DNA of 49,913 bases from Cohaesibacter sp. (GTDB lineage Bacteria > Pseudomonadota > Alphaproteobacteria > Rhizobiales > Cohaesibacteraceae). Below, in pieces: positions 18,195 through 27,336 of this stretch (its first letter is position 1; every line of letters begins with the position of its first letter). The translations under genes and the position numbers were made by a program. Where the stretch lies: NCBI GenBank assembly GCA_025800145.1, contig JAOXSH010000062.1, positions 1 to 49,913 of the forward strand. The letters are read 5' to 3'. The notes beneath the pieces are model-generated. The model saw only the letters and a program-made list of their open reading frames with translations, did no database searches and had not been told where the DNA came from.

Positions 18195-19172
18195 TCAATT
18201 CTCATCAAGCCAGCCTTGTATCAACCATGCCGCAATAGAAAAACGATGCGGGACATGGGGCAAGTCACTATCCGTTCCACGGCTGATCATTTCGCGGACC
18301 TCATTTTTTGTGAACCAGCGGGCGTCGCTCAATTCGGCCTCATCGATATAAATATCGGAGCTAACAGCTTCTGCATAACATCCCAACATCAGCGAAGAGG
18401 GAAATGGCCATGGCTGACTGCCCGCATAGCGAACAGCTTTTATTTCGATACCTGATTCTTCATAAATCTCGCGCCGGACAGCGGCTTCCAGCGTTTCACC
18501 CTGCTCCATAAAACCGGCAAGCGTAGAATACATGGGTGTCTCAGACCGGGTGTGATGGCCAAGCAGGCAGCGCTCTATGCCATCTTCTGCTTTATGAATG
18601 GCCAGCATAATCACCACCGGATCGGTGCGTGGGAAATGCTGGGCCGAACAAGTGGGACAATCGCGACGGGCCCCAGCCAGAGCAATCGCTGTTTTTGCAC
18701 CGCATTGGGCGCAAAATTGGTGTGTCTCATGCCAATGCAGTAAACTGCGGGCCTGTGCCAAGGCGCCAAGCTGGTCCGCAGGCAACAGGCCTTTTGTGCC
18801 AATAGCACGCAAGGACCAAAGTTCATATTCCTTGTCGTCTTCCAGAGCGGCTGCTGCATCATCGCTCAAAGGAATGGCAAGACGCGGCGCATTGCGCTCT
18901 GCCGGATCGGTGCCAAGCAAAATGATCCGATCCATCAGGCCGCCCACCTCTTTGGCGCGTCGCTCACACACCAAAGCGTTATAGCGTGTGCCGCGCTGGC
19001 TCAACAGTACCTTGTCGCCATGCAGCACAAAATAGCGCGAACCATTTTGCACCATCATCTCCTGAAGGCTGTCTTCTGTGCGATGTTCGGTGTCACGGTC
19101 CAGACGATTGTGAACATAGCCAACGTGATCCATAGCAATCATGGCATGTTGAGTGGCAAAAAAATCTGACAT
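18195..19172 (-). CDS. nudC: NAD+ diphosphatase / NADH pyrophosphatase
   Basis: A 325-residue Nudix hydrolase that cleaves NAD(H) to NMN and AMP and, in studied homologues, removes NAD caps from RNA. A zinc ribbon fits Cys154, Cys157, Cys172 and Cys175. The Nudix box spans 220-242 with Glu235, Glu238 and Glu239, and the NudC-specific SQPWPFPSS is at 252-260. AAGGA lies upstream of the ATG. The first 140 residues form the usual variable N-terminal domain. A truncated Family A repeat begins 17 bases upstream of the start. Confidence 0.94.
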   Translation of the reverse strand: MSDFFATQHAMIAMDHVGYVHNRLDRDTEHRTEDSLQEMMVQNGSRYFVLHGDKVLLSQRGTRYNALVCERRAKEVGGLMDRIILLGTDPAERNAPRLAIPLSDDAAAALEDDKEYELWSLRAIGTKGLLPADQLGALAQARSLLHWHETHQFCAQCGAKTAIALAGARRDCPTCSAQHFPRTDPVVIMLAIHKAEDGIERCLLGHHTRSETPMYSTLAGFMEQGETLEAAVRREIYEESGIEIKAVRYAGSQPWPFPSSLMLGCYAEAVSSDIYIDEAELSDARWFTKNEVREMISRGTDSDLPHVPHRFSIAAWLIQGWLDEN

Positions 19173-19189
19173 GCGGATCGTCCTTTGGT

Positions 19190-19316
19190 GCTTTGAAATG
19201 GCTCACTGAGCTGCGTTGTCTTTCTAGGAAAATGCCCCGGCATTGTCCGTCGAAAGGCGCCTTGCCAGTAAACCATTTCAAATCATCCTATGGGTTAATC
19301 TTTTATGCCGTTGGTA
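19190..19316. repeat. Family A repeat, left end missing
   Basis: The right end reads CCTATGGGTTAATCTTTTATGCCGT and continues TGGTA, matching the inverted left end of the 12250 element. The left portion matches the reverse complement of positions 1-25. The middle (GAAAATGCCCCGGCATTGTC) is the reverse complement of sequence in the 12250 copy. The left terminal repeat itself is absent, so the copy is truncated. It lies between the starts of nudC and the end of the HIT gene. Confidence 0.75.
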
Positions 19317-19326
19317 TAAGGCAAAA

Positions 19327-19740
19327 TCAGCTTTGCGCAAGGCCTGCCTGAAGAGCTGTGATCAAAGTCTCTTGATCTGCTCCATCATAGGCCTTGGCTG
19401 GCTGCACACCCCAGATTGGGCCAGGCCAGGCGCCATCTTCCTCAAAACGCGCAATCACATGAATATGAAGCTGGCGAACCATATTGCCAAGCGCTGCAAC
19501 ATTGAGTTTGTCGCAGTGCGTAACCGAACGCAAAAGCCCAGAGACAAGCGCGATTTCATCTGTCAGCTTATGTTGATCCTGCAAGCTCAAATCAATCAAT
19601 TCCACCATGTCGGCGACTTTGGGCACCATGATCAACCATGGATAATTGGCATCCTTTGCCAAACGCACCGTGCAAAGCTCCAATTCGCATAAGGCAAGAC
19701 TATCGGCTTTGAGGCGGGGATCGAGAGAAAAATCAGACAT
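19327..19740 (-). CDS. HIT-family nucleotide hydrolase-like protein
   Basis: A 137-residue histidine-triad protein, likely acting on dinucleoside polyphosphates or other nucleotidyl compounds in the cytoplasm. The motif is QLHIHVIAR: His92 and His94 are present, but the third His of the classical HxHxH triad is Ile96. The middle (catalytic) histidine is kept. NVAALGNMV upstream and the WPGPIWG tail define a proteobacterial subfamily I recognise. It is transcribed divergently from the SRP RNA gene. Confidence 0.88.
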   Translation of the reverse strand: MSDFSLDPRLKADSLALCELELCTVRLAKDANYPWLIMVPKVADMVELIDLSLQDQHKLTDEIALVSGLLRSVTHCDKLNVAALGNMVRQLHIHVIARFEEDGAWPGPIWGVQPAKAYDGADQETLITALQAGLAQS

Positions 19741-19847
19741 TTTTAAAAATCCTGAACGGGATCGGGATAGAGTTTGGGTAAGGTGAGTGCAAAAAAGCGC
19801 ACAGAGGAATCACTTCCCCCTTGCTTTAGCATCCACAAGATGACATA

Positions 19848-19953
19848 TGGAAGGCGGAAGGTTGGCAATGGACGTTCCCCTCGCCAACCGGGTCAGGTCC
19901 GGAAGGAAGCAGCCCTAACGAGTTCAAGAGCGGGTCATCTGTTCAGCCTTCCA
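19848..19953 (+). ncRNA. ffs: Signal recognition particle RNA, small bacterial type
   Basis: The conserved apical domain is recognisable at about 19891-19919 (GGTCAGGTCCGGAAGGAAGC, then AGCCCTAACG), with the GGAA tetraloop and the asymmetric Ffh-binding loop. The termini pair as TGGAAGGC with GCCTTCCA (19848-19855 with 19946-19953). The length, about 106 bases, fits the 4.5S type without an Alu domain. The RNA binds Ffh to target membrane proteins co-translationally. It lies upstream of dnaX, as in other alphaproteobacteria. Ends are inferred from pairing. Confidence 0.95.
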
Positions 19954-20112
19954 CTTAAAAATATCCCTGAAAATCTGTCAATCTATACACAATCATATGT
20001 GATTGCCGTTGCATGTCCGCATGTCTGCCCTTGTTTGTGCAGCAACGAAAAGTGTACATCTATGAAAGAGGCGGTTCCTCTTCAAACCAGATCAAGGCAA
20101 AGGGCGCAGCAT

Positions 20113-22128
20113 ATGGACGACACCAACGCTGGCATGGAACAGGGCGAGGCAGGCAAGACACCTGATCGGGGCTATCGTGTTCTGGCACGGAAATACCGCC
20201 CGAAAAGCTTTGAAGATATGGTCGGCCAGGAACCCTTGGTGCGCACCCTCACCAATGCCTTTGCAACGGGCCGTATCGCGCAAGCCTATATGATGACCGG
20301 CGTACGCGGTGTGGGCAAAACCACCACAGCCCGCATTCTTGCCCGCGCCCTCAATTATGAGATTGAAGGCCAGATCAATAGCCCAACGATTGAGATGAAA
20401 GAATTGGGCACCCATTGTCAGGCCATTATGGAAGGCCGCCATGTTGATATCATGGAAATGGACGCCGCCTCTCATACCTCGATCAATGATATCCGCGAAA
20501 TCATCGAAGCGGCGCGCTATAAACCAGTCAGCGCACGCTATAAAGTCTATATCATCGATGAGGTGCATATGCTCTCCACAGCAGCCTTTAATGGCCTGCT
20601 AAAAACGTTGGAAGAGCCACCCGAACATGTGAAATTCATCTTCGCCACAACCGAAATTCGCAAAGTGCCCGTAACGGTCCTCTCGCGTTGTCAGCGCTTT
20701 GATTTGCGCCGCATTGATGCCCGTGTGATGGCTGATTATATGGGCAAAATTTGTGAAAAAGAACAGGTCGATATTGAAGAAGATGCCCTGCAAATGATTG
20801 CAAGGGCAGGGGAAGGTTCGGCCCGCGATTCCCTCTCCTTGCTTGATCAGGCAATTGCCCATGGCGCGGGAAAAATAACGGCAGAGACCACGCGCCAAAT
20901 GCTGGGCCTTGCAGATCGCGCCCGCATCATTGATCTGTTTGAAGCTTTGATGAAGGGCGATATCGCAACCGCTTTGCAAGAGCTGAAAGATCAATATGAT
21001 ATTGGCGCCGAGCCTGCGATTGTGCTATCCGATTTGGCCGATTTTGTGCATCTGGTTACCCGCTTGAAATTAACCCCGGATGCCCACTCAGACGCCGCGG
21101 CAACAGAGAGCGAAAAAACCCGCGGACGCGACTTTGCCCAAAGTCTGTCTGTGCGAGTCTTGTCTCGGGCTTGGCAAATGCTGCTAAAGGGCCTGTCAGA
21201 AGTGCAGTCCTCCCCGCGCCCTTTGGCTTCGGCTGAAATGGTGCTGGTGCGCATGGCCTATGTGGCCGATTTGCCAACCCCCGATGAAGCGCTCAAAATG
21301 TTGGCCAATAAGGATTATCGCCCGCCCATGCCAACAGGGGCAGGGTCAGGTCCCTCTACGCCACCCGATGCGACAGTGCCAACAAGCGCCCAGGGGAAAC
21401 CATCTGGAGCTGGGCCAATGGGGCAACCATCCGGCCCCAGTGCCTTTGCCACTCCCCAAAATGTTGGCAATCTGGCCACCATGCCCTCGGCCCCTGAACA
21501 GAGCATGGGAACGGTGGAGACGTCCGCGCCAAAAGTAGGCAATTTGCGTCTGGTCTCCAGCCAGAGCGATGATACAATGGCAAAAAGGCAGGACACAAGC
21601 GCCAAACCACAGAAAAGTCAAAGTCAGCAAAGCTCGGCAACAACGGCGATGCAGATCACCCGCTTTGAGCAAATTGTTGGTTTGGCAGGAAAAAACAGGG
21701 ATATTGCGCTCAAAATTGCCTTGGAGCAAAATGTGCGGCCTGTCTCGATCCGCAATGGCTTTCTGGAAATTGCCTTTCAGGATCGCCCGGATCAATCTCT
21801 GATCGCCAAACTAAATCGCCGTTTGCAGGATTGGACCGGCGAGCGCTGGGTGATTGAGGTCTCGCGCGAGCAAGGCGAAGATACCCTCTCCCAACGCAAG
21901 GAACAGGCGGTTCAGCAAGCTCGAGAAGATGCAGACAGCCATCCAACCGTAGAGGCGGTTCGCAAACATTTTCCCGGCGTTAAAATTGTCGATGTGCGCA
22001 TCAATCGCGATTTTGAAGAGGATTATCTGGCTCCAGTCGTTGAAGATGTTGCAGAATTAACGGATCAAAATGTGCTGGAAATGCGTTTGCAGGCAGATGA
22101 CAGGTTTGGACTGGATGAAGATCTGTGA
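20113..22128 (+). CDS. dnaX: DNA polymerase III gamma/tau subunit
   Basis: A 671-residue clamp-loader ATPase. The Walker A motif GVRGVGKT is at residues 63-70; the DEVHMLS Walker B and SRC (LSRCQRFDLRR) motifs follow. The four zinc cysteines of E. coli DnaX are not conserved: only Cys102 remains between Walker A and Walker B, as I recall for other alphaproteobacteria. A proline/serine/glutamine-rich linker (about 395-510) precedes a C-terminal tau-like domain. The ATG at 20113 is preferred since AAAGGG lies 8 bases upstream; an ATG at 20062 is possible. The gene heads dnaX-ybaB-recR. Confidence 0.93.
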   Translation: MDDTNAGMEQGEAGKTPDRGYRVLARKYRPKSFEDMVGQEPLVRTLTNAFATGRIAQAYMMTGVRGVGKTTTARILARALNYEIEGQINSPTIEMKELGTHCQAIMEGRHVDIMEMDAASHTSINDIREIIEAARYKPVSARYKVYIIDEVHMLSTAAFNGLLKTLEEPPEHVKFIFATTEIRKVPVTVLSRCQRFDLRRIDARVMADYMGKICEKEQVDIEEDALQMIARAGEGSARDSLSLLDQAIAHGAGKITAETTRQMLGLADRARIIDLFEALMKGDIATALQELKDQYDIGAEPAIVLSDLADFVHLVTRLKLTPDAHSDAAATESEKTRGRDFAQSLSVRVLSRAWQMLLKGLSEVQSSPRPLASAEMVLVRMAYVADLPTPDEALKMLANKDYRPPMPTGAGSGPSTPPDATVPTSAQGKPSGAGPMGQPSGPSAFATPQNVGNLATMPSAPEQSMGTVETSAPKVGNLRLVSSQSDDTMAKRQDTSAKPQKSQSQQSSATTAMQITRFEQIVGLAGKNRDIALKIALEQNVRPVSIRNGFLEIAFQDRPDQSLIAKLNRRLQDWTGERWVIEVSREQGEDTLSQRKEQAVQQAREDADSHPTVEAVRKHFPGVKIVDVRINRDFEEDYLAPVVEDVAELTDQNVLEMRLQADDRFGLDEDL

Positions 22129-22249
22129 GCGTAGGTCAGACAGCCTTGAATTTGCGTCTAGGTAGCAGCATATAGAGCATACTTGATGGCCAGAGTGATT
22201 TGGTGAGACGCGTTTTCCTTCAAGCGCTGAGAAGAAAAGGATTTGCATC

Positions 22250-22570
22250 ATGGATATGATGAAAATGATGAAAAAGGCCAAGGAAATGCAGGCCAAAATG
22301 GCCCAGATGCAAGAAGAAGTGGCCGAAATGGAAGCCCAAGGCTCTGCCGGAGCGGGCCTTGTAACCGTTACTTTGTCCGGTAAAGGCGAAATCAAGGCCA
22401 TTGCCATTGACCCCTCTTTGGTAAAGCCGCAAGAGGCTGAAATTCTGGAAGACCTGATCATGGCTGCCCATAACGATGCCAAGGTCAAGGTTGAAGCTGC
22501 CATGCAGGAAAAAATCCAGCAAATGAGTGGCGATCTGGGATTGCCCGCTGGCATGAAAATGCCGTTTTAA
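22250..22570 (+). CDS. ybaB: Nucleoid-associated protein YbaB/EbfC
   Basis: A 106-residue DNA-binding protein of the YbaB/EbfC family, which forms dimers on nucleoid DNA. The N-terminal methionine/lysine-rich helix ([20 protein letters not shown]) and the central beta region [20 protein letters not shown] are diagnostic. AAGGA precedes the ATG. It sits between dnaX and recR, a widely conserved arrangement linking it to replication and repair. Confidence 0.95.
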   Translation: MDMMKMMKKAKEMQAKMAQMQEEVAEMEAQGSAGAGLVTVTLSGKGEIKAIAIDPSLVKPQEAEILEDLIMAAHNDAKVKVEAAMQEKIQQMSGDLGLPAGMKMPF

Positions 22571-22608
22571 GCAAACCAAAGACCCAAAAGCATCAATAGG
22601 CAAAGCCC

Positions 22609-23253
22609 ATGGCCAATAAAGTTGCAGGCCCGGAAATTGAAAAGCTAATTCAGCTTCTGGCCAAATTGCCCGGGCTTGGTCCTCGCTCGGCAAGGCGTGT
22701 TGCCCTGCATTTGATCAAGAAAAAGGATCAATTGCTGGTGCCTTTGGCCGATGCTCTGAATCAGGCCGTCAGCAAAGTGCAAGTGTGCCAGAGTTGCGGC
22801 AATATCGATAGCGCCAGCCCTTGCACCATTTGCACAGACAGAAGACGCGATCCATCTCTGTTGGTGGTGGTGGAAGATGTCTCGGATCTTTGGGCGCTGG
22901 AACGGGCAGGGGTTGTCAATGCTCCCTATCATGTCTTGGGTGGGACATTGTCACCTTTGGATGGCGTCGGGCCAGATGACTTAAATATTGCCGGGCTTTT
23001 GGCCCGCACGGCACAGGGCAGCATTCGCGAAATCATTCTGGCCGTCAATGCAACAGTTGAAGGCCAGACAACGGCCCATTACATCACTGATCAATTGCAA
23101 AATCAGGCCAAAGACAAGCAACAAGACGATCCGAGCTTTAAAAAAATCCGCATCTCCCAATTGGCCCATGGCGTGCCAATTGGTGGCGAACTGGATTATC
23201 TCGACGAAGGCACCTTGCTACAGGCCATCCGCTCACGCACCAGCTTTGACTAG
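22609..23253 (+). CDS. recR: Recombination mediator RecR
   Basis: A 214-residue RecR that acts with RecO/RecF to load RecA at gaps. A helix-hairpin-helix ([11 protein letters not shown], 20-30) is followed by a zinc finger (Cys60, Cys63, Cys72, Cys75) and a Toprim domain starting [10 protein letters not shown]. The Walker-like C-terminal segment [18 protein letters not shown] is typical. Length is slightly above the usual 200 because of an acidic/glutamine insert near 175-182. The gene closes the dnaX-ybaB-recR cluster. Confidence 0.95.
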   Translation: MANKVAGPEIEKLIQLLAKLPGLGPRSARRVALHLIKKKDQLLVPLADALNQAVSKVQVCQSCGNIDSASPCTICTDRRRDPSLLVVVEDVSDLWALERAGVVNAPYHVLGGTLSPLDGVGPDDLNIAGLLARTAQGSIREIILAVNATVEGQTTAHYITDQLQNQAKDKQQDDPSFKKIRISQLAHGVPIGGELDYLDEGTLLQAIRSRTSFD

Positions 23254-23615
23254 GACGTGAACTCATAAATTAATAATACCAACGGCATGAGCCTAGGCTG
23301 CAATTATTGGCTAATGATGATTCTATGATAGGCGAGCATTTTTAACTTGGCACAGTGAACCAATGTCTGGTCTTTGCCGTATCGAAAACTGGGTTCATTT
23401 CAATTGAATTTTTGAATCTCGATCTCTCTTCTCTATAACCGACTGTTTTTTATGGTAAATATATCTAAGCATTTACGCTTATTTTTTTGAAAAATACCAA
23501 CATATTCCAATCATATTCCTATTGAATTTCATCTTTCTACATTCTTCAACGCTTGGTTAATCTTTGATTGAGAAAATTTTTCAAAACCAGTTTTGGCCAA
23601 CAATGGAGAAAATTT
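23254..23615. other. AT-rich intergenic region between recR and the PAS gene
   Basis: 362 bases without a recognisable gene. It contains a solo Family A end at 23277-23290. The remainder is AT-rich and probably holds the promoter for the PAS/chemoreceptor pair, but I could not identify a convincing promoter motif. Confidence 0.5.
23277..23290. repeat. Family A solo end (short)
   Basis: TACCAACGGCATGA preceded by TAATAA, 24 bases after the recR stop. Only the outer 14 bases are preserved. Confidence 0.6.
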
Positions 23616-24140
23616 GTGTCCACCTCTCTTATGCCAACTGGAGTGGAACGTTTTTTTGACGAAGGAGAAATTCTTGTCAGCAAAACTGACACTCGAGGCC
23701 GCATTACCTATTGCAATGAAATGTTCCGCGACATTGCAGGCTATGACAATACTGATCTTTTGGGCGAACCGCATAGTTGCGTGCGCCATCCCGAAATGCC
23801 CCGCACCGTTTTCAAAGTTCTTTGGGATGCCTTGCAAGCCAAGCGTGAAGTCTTTGCCTATGTAAAAAATCTCTCCAGCAATGGAGATCATTATTGGGTC
23901 TTTGCCCATGTCACGCCCTCCTATGATGGCAATGGAGACGTGATTGGCTTTCATTCCGCGCGCCGCTGTCCTAATCGTTCGGTTCTCTCAGAGGTAATTG
24001 AGCCGCTCTATCGGGATCTGGTGAAAATCGAGAATGGCGAAAACAATCGCAAGAATGGCCTGGAAAAAGGCTTCAATTATCTGACAGATATCCTAAAGAA
24101 CAAGGGCATGTCTTATGACCAGTTTATCCTCACTCTCTAA
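23616..24140 (+). CDS. Soluble Aer-like PAS domain protein
   Basis: A 174-residue protein consisting of one PAS domain (about residues 15-115) and a short helical tail. The segment [16 protein letters not shown] followed by [15 protein letters not shown] closely resembles the flavin-binding PAS of Aer-type redox/oxygen sensors, so FAD binding is likely but not proven. The GTG start is chosen because TGGAGAA lies about 8 bases upstream; a TTG at 23568 is an alternative. The reading frame overlaps the next gene, a chemoreceptor, by 26 bases. The two probably form a split sensor-receptor pair. Confidence 0.82.
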   Translation: MSTSLMPTGVERFFDEGEILVSKTDTRGRITYCNEMFRDIAGYDNTDLLGEPHSCVRHPEMPRTVFKVLWDALQAKREVFAYVKNLSSNGDHYWVFAHVTPSYDGNGDVIGFHSARRCPNRSVLSEVIEPLYRDLVKIENGENNRKNGLEKGFNYLTDILKNKGMSYDQFILTL

Positions 24141-25479
24141 AAGCCGCTCTTTTGCCCTTGTCGCTTGTGCTCTCATGCTGGGAGCAATTTTCTGCCACTT
24201 TCTTGTCAGTGACAGTCTGGCTTACAGTCTGGCGGGGCTGGCGGCTGTGAGTGTTTTGGTCTCGGCTTTCTTTACGATCAAAGCCGAGAAATCCGTTGTT
24301 CATGCGAGCGAAATCCTGCACCGCTTAGGCAAGGGTGATTTGGAAGCGCGTGCGAATGAGGACATGGACAAAGGCACGCTGCGCGATTTGATGACCGCGA
24401 CCAATTATGCCGCAGACCATGCAGATACCTTCATGCGCGAAGCTGTTGCCTCTACCTCTGCCATGGCACGCAACCGCTATTATCGGCGTATTTTGCTGGG
24501 TGGTATGCATGGCGGTTTTCTGGCCTATTCCAATCAGATCAATGCCGCTGTACAGACCGTGCAAAGCCGCATTCAGGATTTTGCGGAAAAGACAACCCAT
24601 TTTGAACAAGCAACCAAGGTGATTGCTGGCAATCTCAGTGATGCAGGCCAGCAGATGAGCGATACAGCCACCAATATGGGTACCAGTGCCAACAGCACCA
24701 ATGAGCGAGCCTCTATTGTGGCTTCTGCTTCTCATGAAACATCGGTTAATGTGCAGACTGTTTCTGCTGCAGTGGAAGAATTGTCTGCCTCTTCGTCTGA
24801 AATTGGCAATCAGGTGGGACGCTCTGCGCAAATTGCTGCGCAAGCCGTTGCGCAAACCCAAGAAGGGGAAGAGAAAATCAATTCCCTCTCCCGTGCCGCC
24901 GATACCATTGGGCATGTGGTCGAGCTGATTTCCGCAATTGCTGAACAAACCAATCTGTTGGCTCTCAATGCTACCATTGAGGCTGCCCGTGCAGGAGAGG
25001 CCGGCAAAGGCTTTGCCGTTGTGGCCGGTGAAGTGAAAGAATTGGCTGGCCAGACCGGCAAGGCGATTGGTGAAATTTCCGAACAAATTCAGGAAATTCA
25101 AGGCGCAACCAAACAAGCGGTTTCTGCTTTCTCCAATGTTTCGCAAACCATTGCCCAGATTGAAGAAATCACCTCCACAGTGGCGGCAGCTGCCGAACAG
25201 CAAAGCGCGGCTACGGCAGAGATTGCCCAGAATGTGGAAGAAGCCTATGCCGGGACCGAGCAAGTGGCCAGCAACATCAATGATGTGTCTGACAATGCCA
25301 AGGAAACCGGTCAGGCGGCTGATTTTGTGCTGAGTGCGGCGGAACGTATGAATTCCGATGCTAGAACGTTGCAAAGCGAAGTGGCTGATTTCATTCTGTC
25401 CTTGCGTCGTGGTCCGCTGGATCGCCGTGAGACCACCGGCACAGAGTATGAAGGTGAAGACCGCCGCAAAAGCGCCTGA
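24115..25479 (+). CDS. Methyl-accepting chemotaxis protein without a periplasmic sensor
   Basis: A 454-residue chemoreceptor. Two closely spaced membrane segments (about 13-33 and 36-54) leave almost no periplasmic loop. A HAMP-like region follows ([16 protein letters not shown]), then a long coiled coil and the kinase-control tip ([20 protein letters not shown]). No CheR/CheB pentapeptide is visible at the C terminus, which ends RRKSA. The start overlaps the end of the PAS gene by 26 bases, implying coupled translation and that the PAS protein supplies the input signal. The stop codon lies inside a 16-bp tandem duplication. Confidence 0.88.
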   Translation: MTSLSSLSKSRSFALVACALMLGAIFCHFLVSDSLAYSLAGLAAVSVLVSAFFTIKAEKSVVHASEILHRLGKGDLEARANEDMDKGTLRDLMTATNYAADHADTFMREAVASTSAMARNRYYRRILLGGMHGGFLAYSNQINAAVQTVQSRIQDFAEKTTHFEQATKVIAGNLSDAGQQMSDTATNMGTSANSTNERASIVASASHETSVNVQTVSAAVEELSASSSEIGNQVGRSAQIAAQAVAQTQEGEEKINSLSRAADTIGHVVELISAIAEQTNLLALNATIEAARAGEAGKGFAVVAGEVKELAGQTGKAIGEISEQIQEIQGATKQAVSAFSNVSQTIAQIEEITSTVAAAAEQQSAATAEIAQNVEEAYAGTEQVASNINDVSDNAKETGQAADFVLSAAERMNSDARTLQSEVADFILSLRRGPLDRRETTGTEYEGEDRRKSA

Positions 25480-25506
25480 TCTTTCACTTGCCTGATCTTT
25501 CACTTG
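25475..25506. repeat. Perfect 16-bp tandem duplication
   Basis: CCTGATCTTTCACTTG occurs twice with no spacer (25475-25490 and 25491-25506). The first unit contains the TGA stop of the chemoreceptor gene. Confidence 0.85.
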
Positions 25507-25544
25507 TTTACCAAGGACACAAACGGCAAATGAGCGATCATAAG

Positions 25545-25578
25545 ACGCCCCTTTCTGAATAGTGAGGGGCGTTTTTTA
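25545..25578 (+). terminator. Rho-independent terminator after the chemoreceptor gene
   Basis: An 8-bp stem ACGCCCCT/AGGGGCGT (25545-25552 with 25565-25572) is followed by TTTTTTAT. It lies 65 bases after the chemoreceptor stop. Confidence 0.85.
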
Positions 25579-25773
25579 TGGCTTTTACAACAGAAAGTCC
25601 CACTGATACGGCATTTCAAACCAGAATTGCGACGAAGCGCGGCTTGTCATCCATTGTTTGATTGACTTCACCTGTCTGATGGTTATGGTTTTGCGCCAAA
25701 AGACAGCTTCCGTTGCTGATAGCCTTGCTTGATCAATGGATTTTCACCGAACAGAGCTAGGGAACGATCTGGC

Positions 25774-26628
25774 ATGACACAAATTGATATTGCAGCGCTT
25801 GAAACCACCATCAATGACGCCTTTGACAATCGCGATACCATCTCAACCAGCACACAAGGCGATGTGCGCGAGGCTGTTGAAGCCGCCCTCAATCTGATGG
25901 ATGCAGGCAAGGCGCGGGTTGCGGAAAAAGGCGAAGATGGCAACTGGGTTGTCAATCAATGGCTGAAAAAAGCCGTGTTGCTGTCCTTCCGTCTGAACCC
26001 GATGGAAGTGATCAAAGGCGGCCCCGGTGATGCAACCTGGTGGGACAAAGTGCCAAGCAAATTTGATGGCTGGCGCGCTGTTGATTTTGACAATGCCGGA
26101 TTTCGGGCTGTTCCCAATTGTATCGTACGGCGTTCTGCTTTCATCGCGCCGGGTGTGGTGTTGATGCCGTCTTTTGTTAATCTTGGTGCTTATGTTGACC
26201 AAGGCACGATGGTTGATACTTGGGCGACCGTTGGCTCTTGCGCCCAGATCGGCAAGAATGTGCATATTTCCGGTGGGGCTGGCATTGGTGGTGTGTTGGA
26301 GCCGTTGCAGGCCGGTCCGGTTATCATTGAAGATGACTGTTTCATCGGTGCCCGTGCCGAAGTGGCCGAAGGCGTGATTGTGCGCGAAGGGGCCGTGCTG
26401 TCCATGGGCGTTTATATCGGTGCTTCCACCAAGATTGTTGATCGCGCCACCGGTGAGGTCTTTATGGGCGAGGTACCAGCTTATAGTGTGGTCGTTCCCG
26501 GTGCCATGCCCGGCAAACCGTTGCCAGATGGCACGCCGGGGCCAAGCCTTTATTGTGCGGTCATTGTCAAGCGTGTCGATGCCAAGACCCGCTCCAAAAC
26601 ATCAATCAACGAGCTGTTGCGCGACTAA
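25774..26628 (+). CDS. dapD: 2,3,4,5-tetrahydropyridine-2,6-dicarboxylate N-succinyltransferase
   Basis: A 284-residue DapD that succinylates tetrahydrodipicolinate in the lysine/meso-diaminopimelate pathway. The C-terminal half is a left-handed beta helix of hexapeptide repeats (for example [20 protein letters not shown] and neighbours). [12 protein letters not shown] is a conserved DapD segment. The start MTQIDIA gives the usual family length; an upstream in-frame ATG at 25729 adds 15 residues. A strong terminator follows. DapE, a later enzyme of the same pathway, is 11 kb away beyond the inserted biosynthetic island. Confidence 0.95.
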   Translation: MTQIDIAALETTINDAFDNRDTISTSTQGDVREAVEAALNLMDAGKARVAEKGEDGNWVVNQWLKKAVLLSFRLNPMEVIKGGPGDATWWDKVPSKFDGWRAVDFDNAGFRAVPNCIVRRSAFIAPGVVLMPSFVNLGAYVDQGTMVDTWATVGSCAQIGKNVHISGGAGIGGVLEPLQAGPVIIEDDCFIGARAEVAEGVIVREGAVLSMGVYIGASTKIVDRATGEVFMGEVPAYSVVVPGAMPGKPLPDGTPGPSLYCAVIVKRVDAKTRSKTSINELLRD

Positions 26629-26653
26629 GCCTTCCACCTGTTTTTCTTTTTCA

Positions 26654-26686
26654 AACCCTTGCATCGAAAGATGCGAGGGTTTTTTC
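26654..26686 (+). terminator. Rho-independent terminator of dapD
   Basis: A 12-bp stem (26654-26665 with 26670-26681, one G-T pair) closed by a GAAA tetraloop, then TTTTT. It lies 25 bases after the dapD stop. Confidence 0.92.
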
Positions 26687-26727
26687 TTTCTATTGTTCGA
26701 CAAGACGCAAATTTCCTCTTGACCTAA

Positions 26728-26743
26728 TACCAACGGCATAAAA
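26728..26743. repeat. Family A solo end next to a Family B repeat
   Basis: TACCAACGGCATAAAA preceded by TAA. It lies 4 bases from a Family B copy, so the two repeat families form a composite here. Confidence 0.6.
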
Positions 26744-26747
26744 CGCA

Positions 26748-26814
26748 CTCTAGCCTTTGTTTCTAAACATATTTTGTCCGAAAGCCGCACACACTTTTCG
26801 GAAATATGCTCTAG
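26748..26814. repeat. Family B palindromic repeat
   Basis: The copy is bounded by CTCTAG and GCTCTAG. Its core hairpin is TCCGAAA, GCCGCACACAC, TTTTCGGA. The core closely matches those at 37510 and 43785. It lies at the left border of the biosynthetic cluster, just beyond the Lrp gene's stop. Confidence 0.75.
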
Positions 26815-26829
26815 GTTGATTAATTTAGC

Positions 26830-27300
26830 CTAATCCGGGATATAAGAATGAACCTGTTTGAAACATTGCAACGCAAAACATGTTCGTGAATGGCGAATGC
26901 CGGGTACTTTATAGAGCCGATTGCGCAGAAATTTCTCATAGCCTGATGTTCCATCAACCGCAACTTTGAGAATATAGTCATAATCCCCAGTGGTCAGATA
27001 GACTTCAAGCACTTCAGGCAATTTTGCCAATTCAGGCCCCAATCGGTCCAGTGCACTTTGATCATGCCTGTCCAACGATATTTCAATGATGGCGATTTCC
27101 GGCGCTCCGAGTTTTTCAGCATCAAGAATTGCTGTGTAATTCTTGATGTAACCCTCTTTCTCCAAACGGCGCACTCTTTGCCAACACGGGCTTTGAGACA
27201 AGCCCACCTTATCGGCCAACTTCGTGTTTGAGATCTTTCCATCCCTGACAAGCTCTCGCAATATTGACAGATCTATACGATCAAGCAGCTTCTCGTACAC
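26830..27300 (-). CDS. Lrp/AsnC family transcriptional regulator
   Basis: A 156-residue regulator with an N-terminal helix-turn-helix (LDRIDLSILREL, then SQSPCWQRVRRLEKEGYI) and a C-terminal RAM/AsnC ligand domain (VLEVYLTTGDYDYILKV). I choose a GTG start at 27300 because AAAGG precedes it and the length then matches the family; the frame stays open to 27378 through a long inverted repeat. It is divergent from the eight-gene operon and is the natural candidate for its regulator. Family members sense amino acids, which fits an amino-acid-derived pathway and a LysE exporter. Confidence 0.9.
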   Translation of the reverse strand: MYEKLLDRIDLSILRELVRDGKISNTKLADKVGLSQSPCWQRVRRLEKEGYIKNYTAILDAEKLGAPEIAIIEISLDRHDQSALDRLGPELAKLPEVLEVYLTTGDYDYILKVAVDGTSGYEKFLRNRLYKVPGIRHSRTCFALQCFKQVHSYIPD

Positions 27301-27336
27301 GCAACAGGCCTTTCTTCTGGATAAATAAAAATTTTT

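Noticed and set aside
21686..21700. GGAAAAAACAG in dnaX as a programmed frameshift site making gamma
   Set aside because: It lies far downstream, in the C-terminal domain, has no obvious stimulatory hairpin or early stop in the shifted frame that I could support.
23340..23370. TTGGCACAGTGAACCAATG as a sigma-54 promoter upstream of the PAS gene
   Set aside because: The -24 GG is present but the GC expected ten bases further is CA, so the -12 element is missing.
24325..25503. Long antisense reading frame opposite the chemoreceptor
   Set aside because: The coding bias, motifs and start site all support the plus-strand chemoreceptor; the antisense protein is a His/Arg/Gly-rich shadow without a family.
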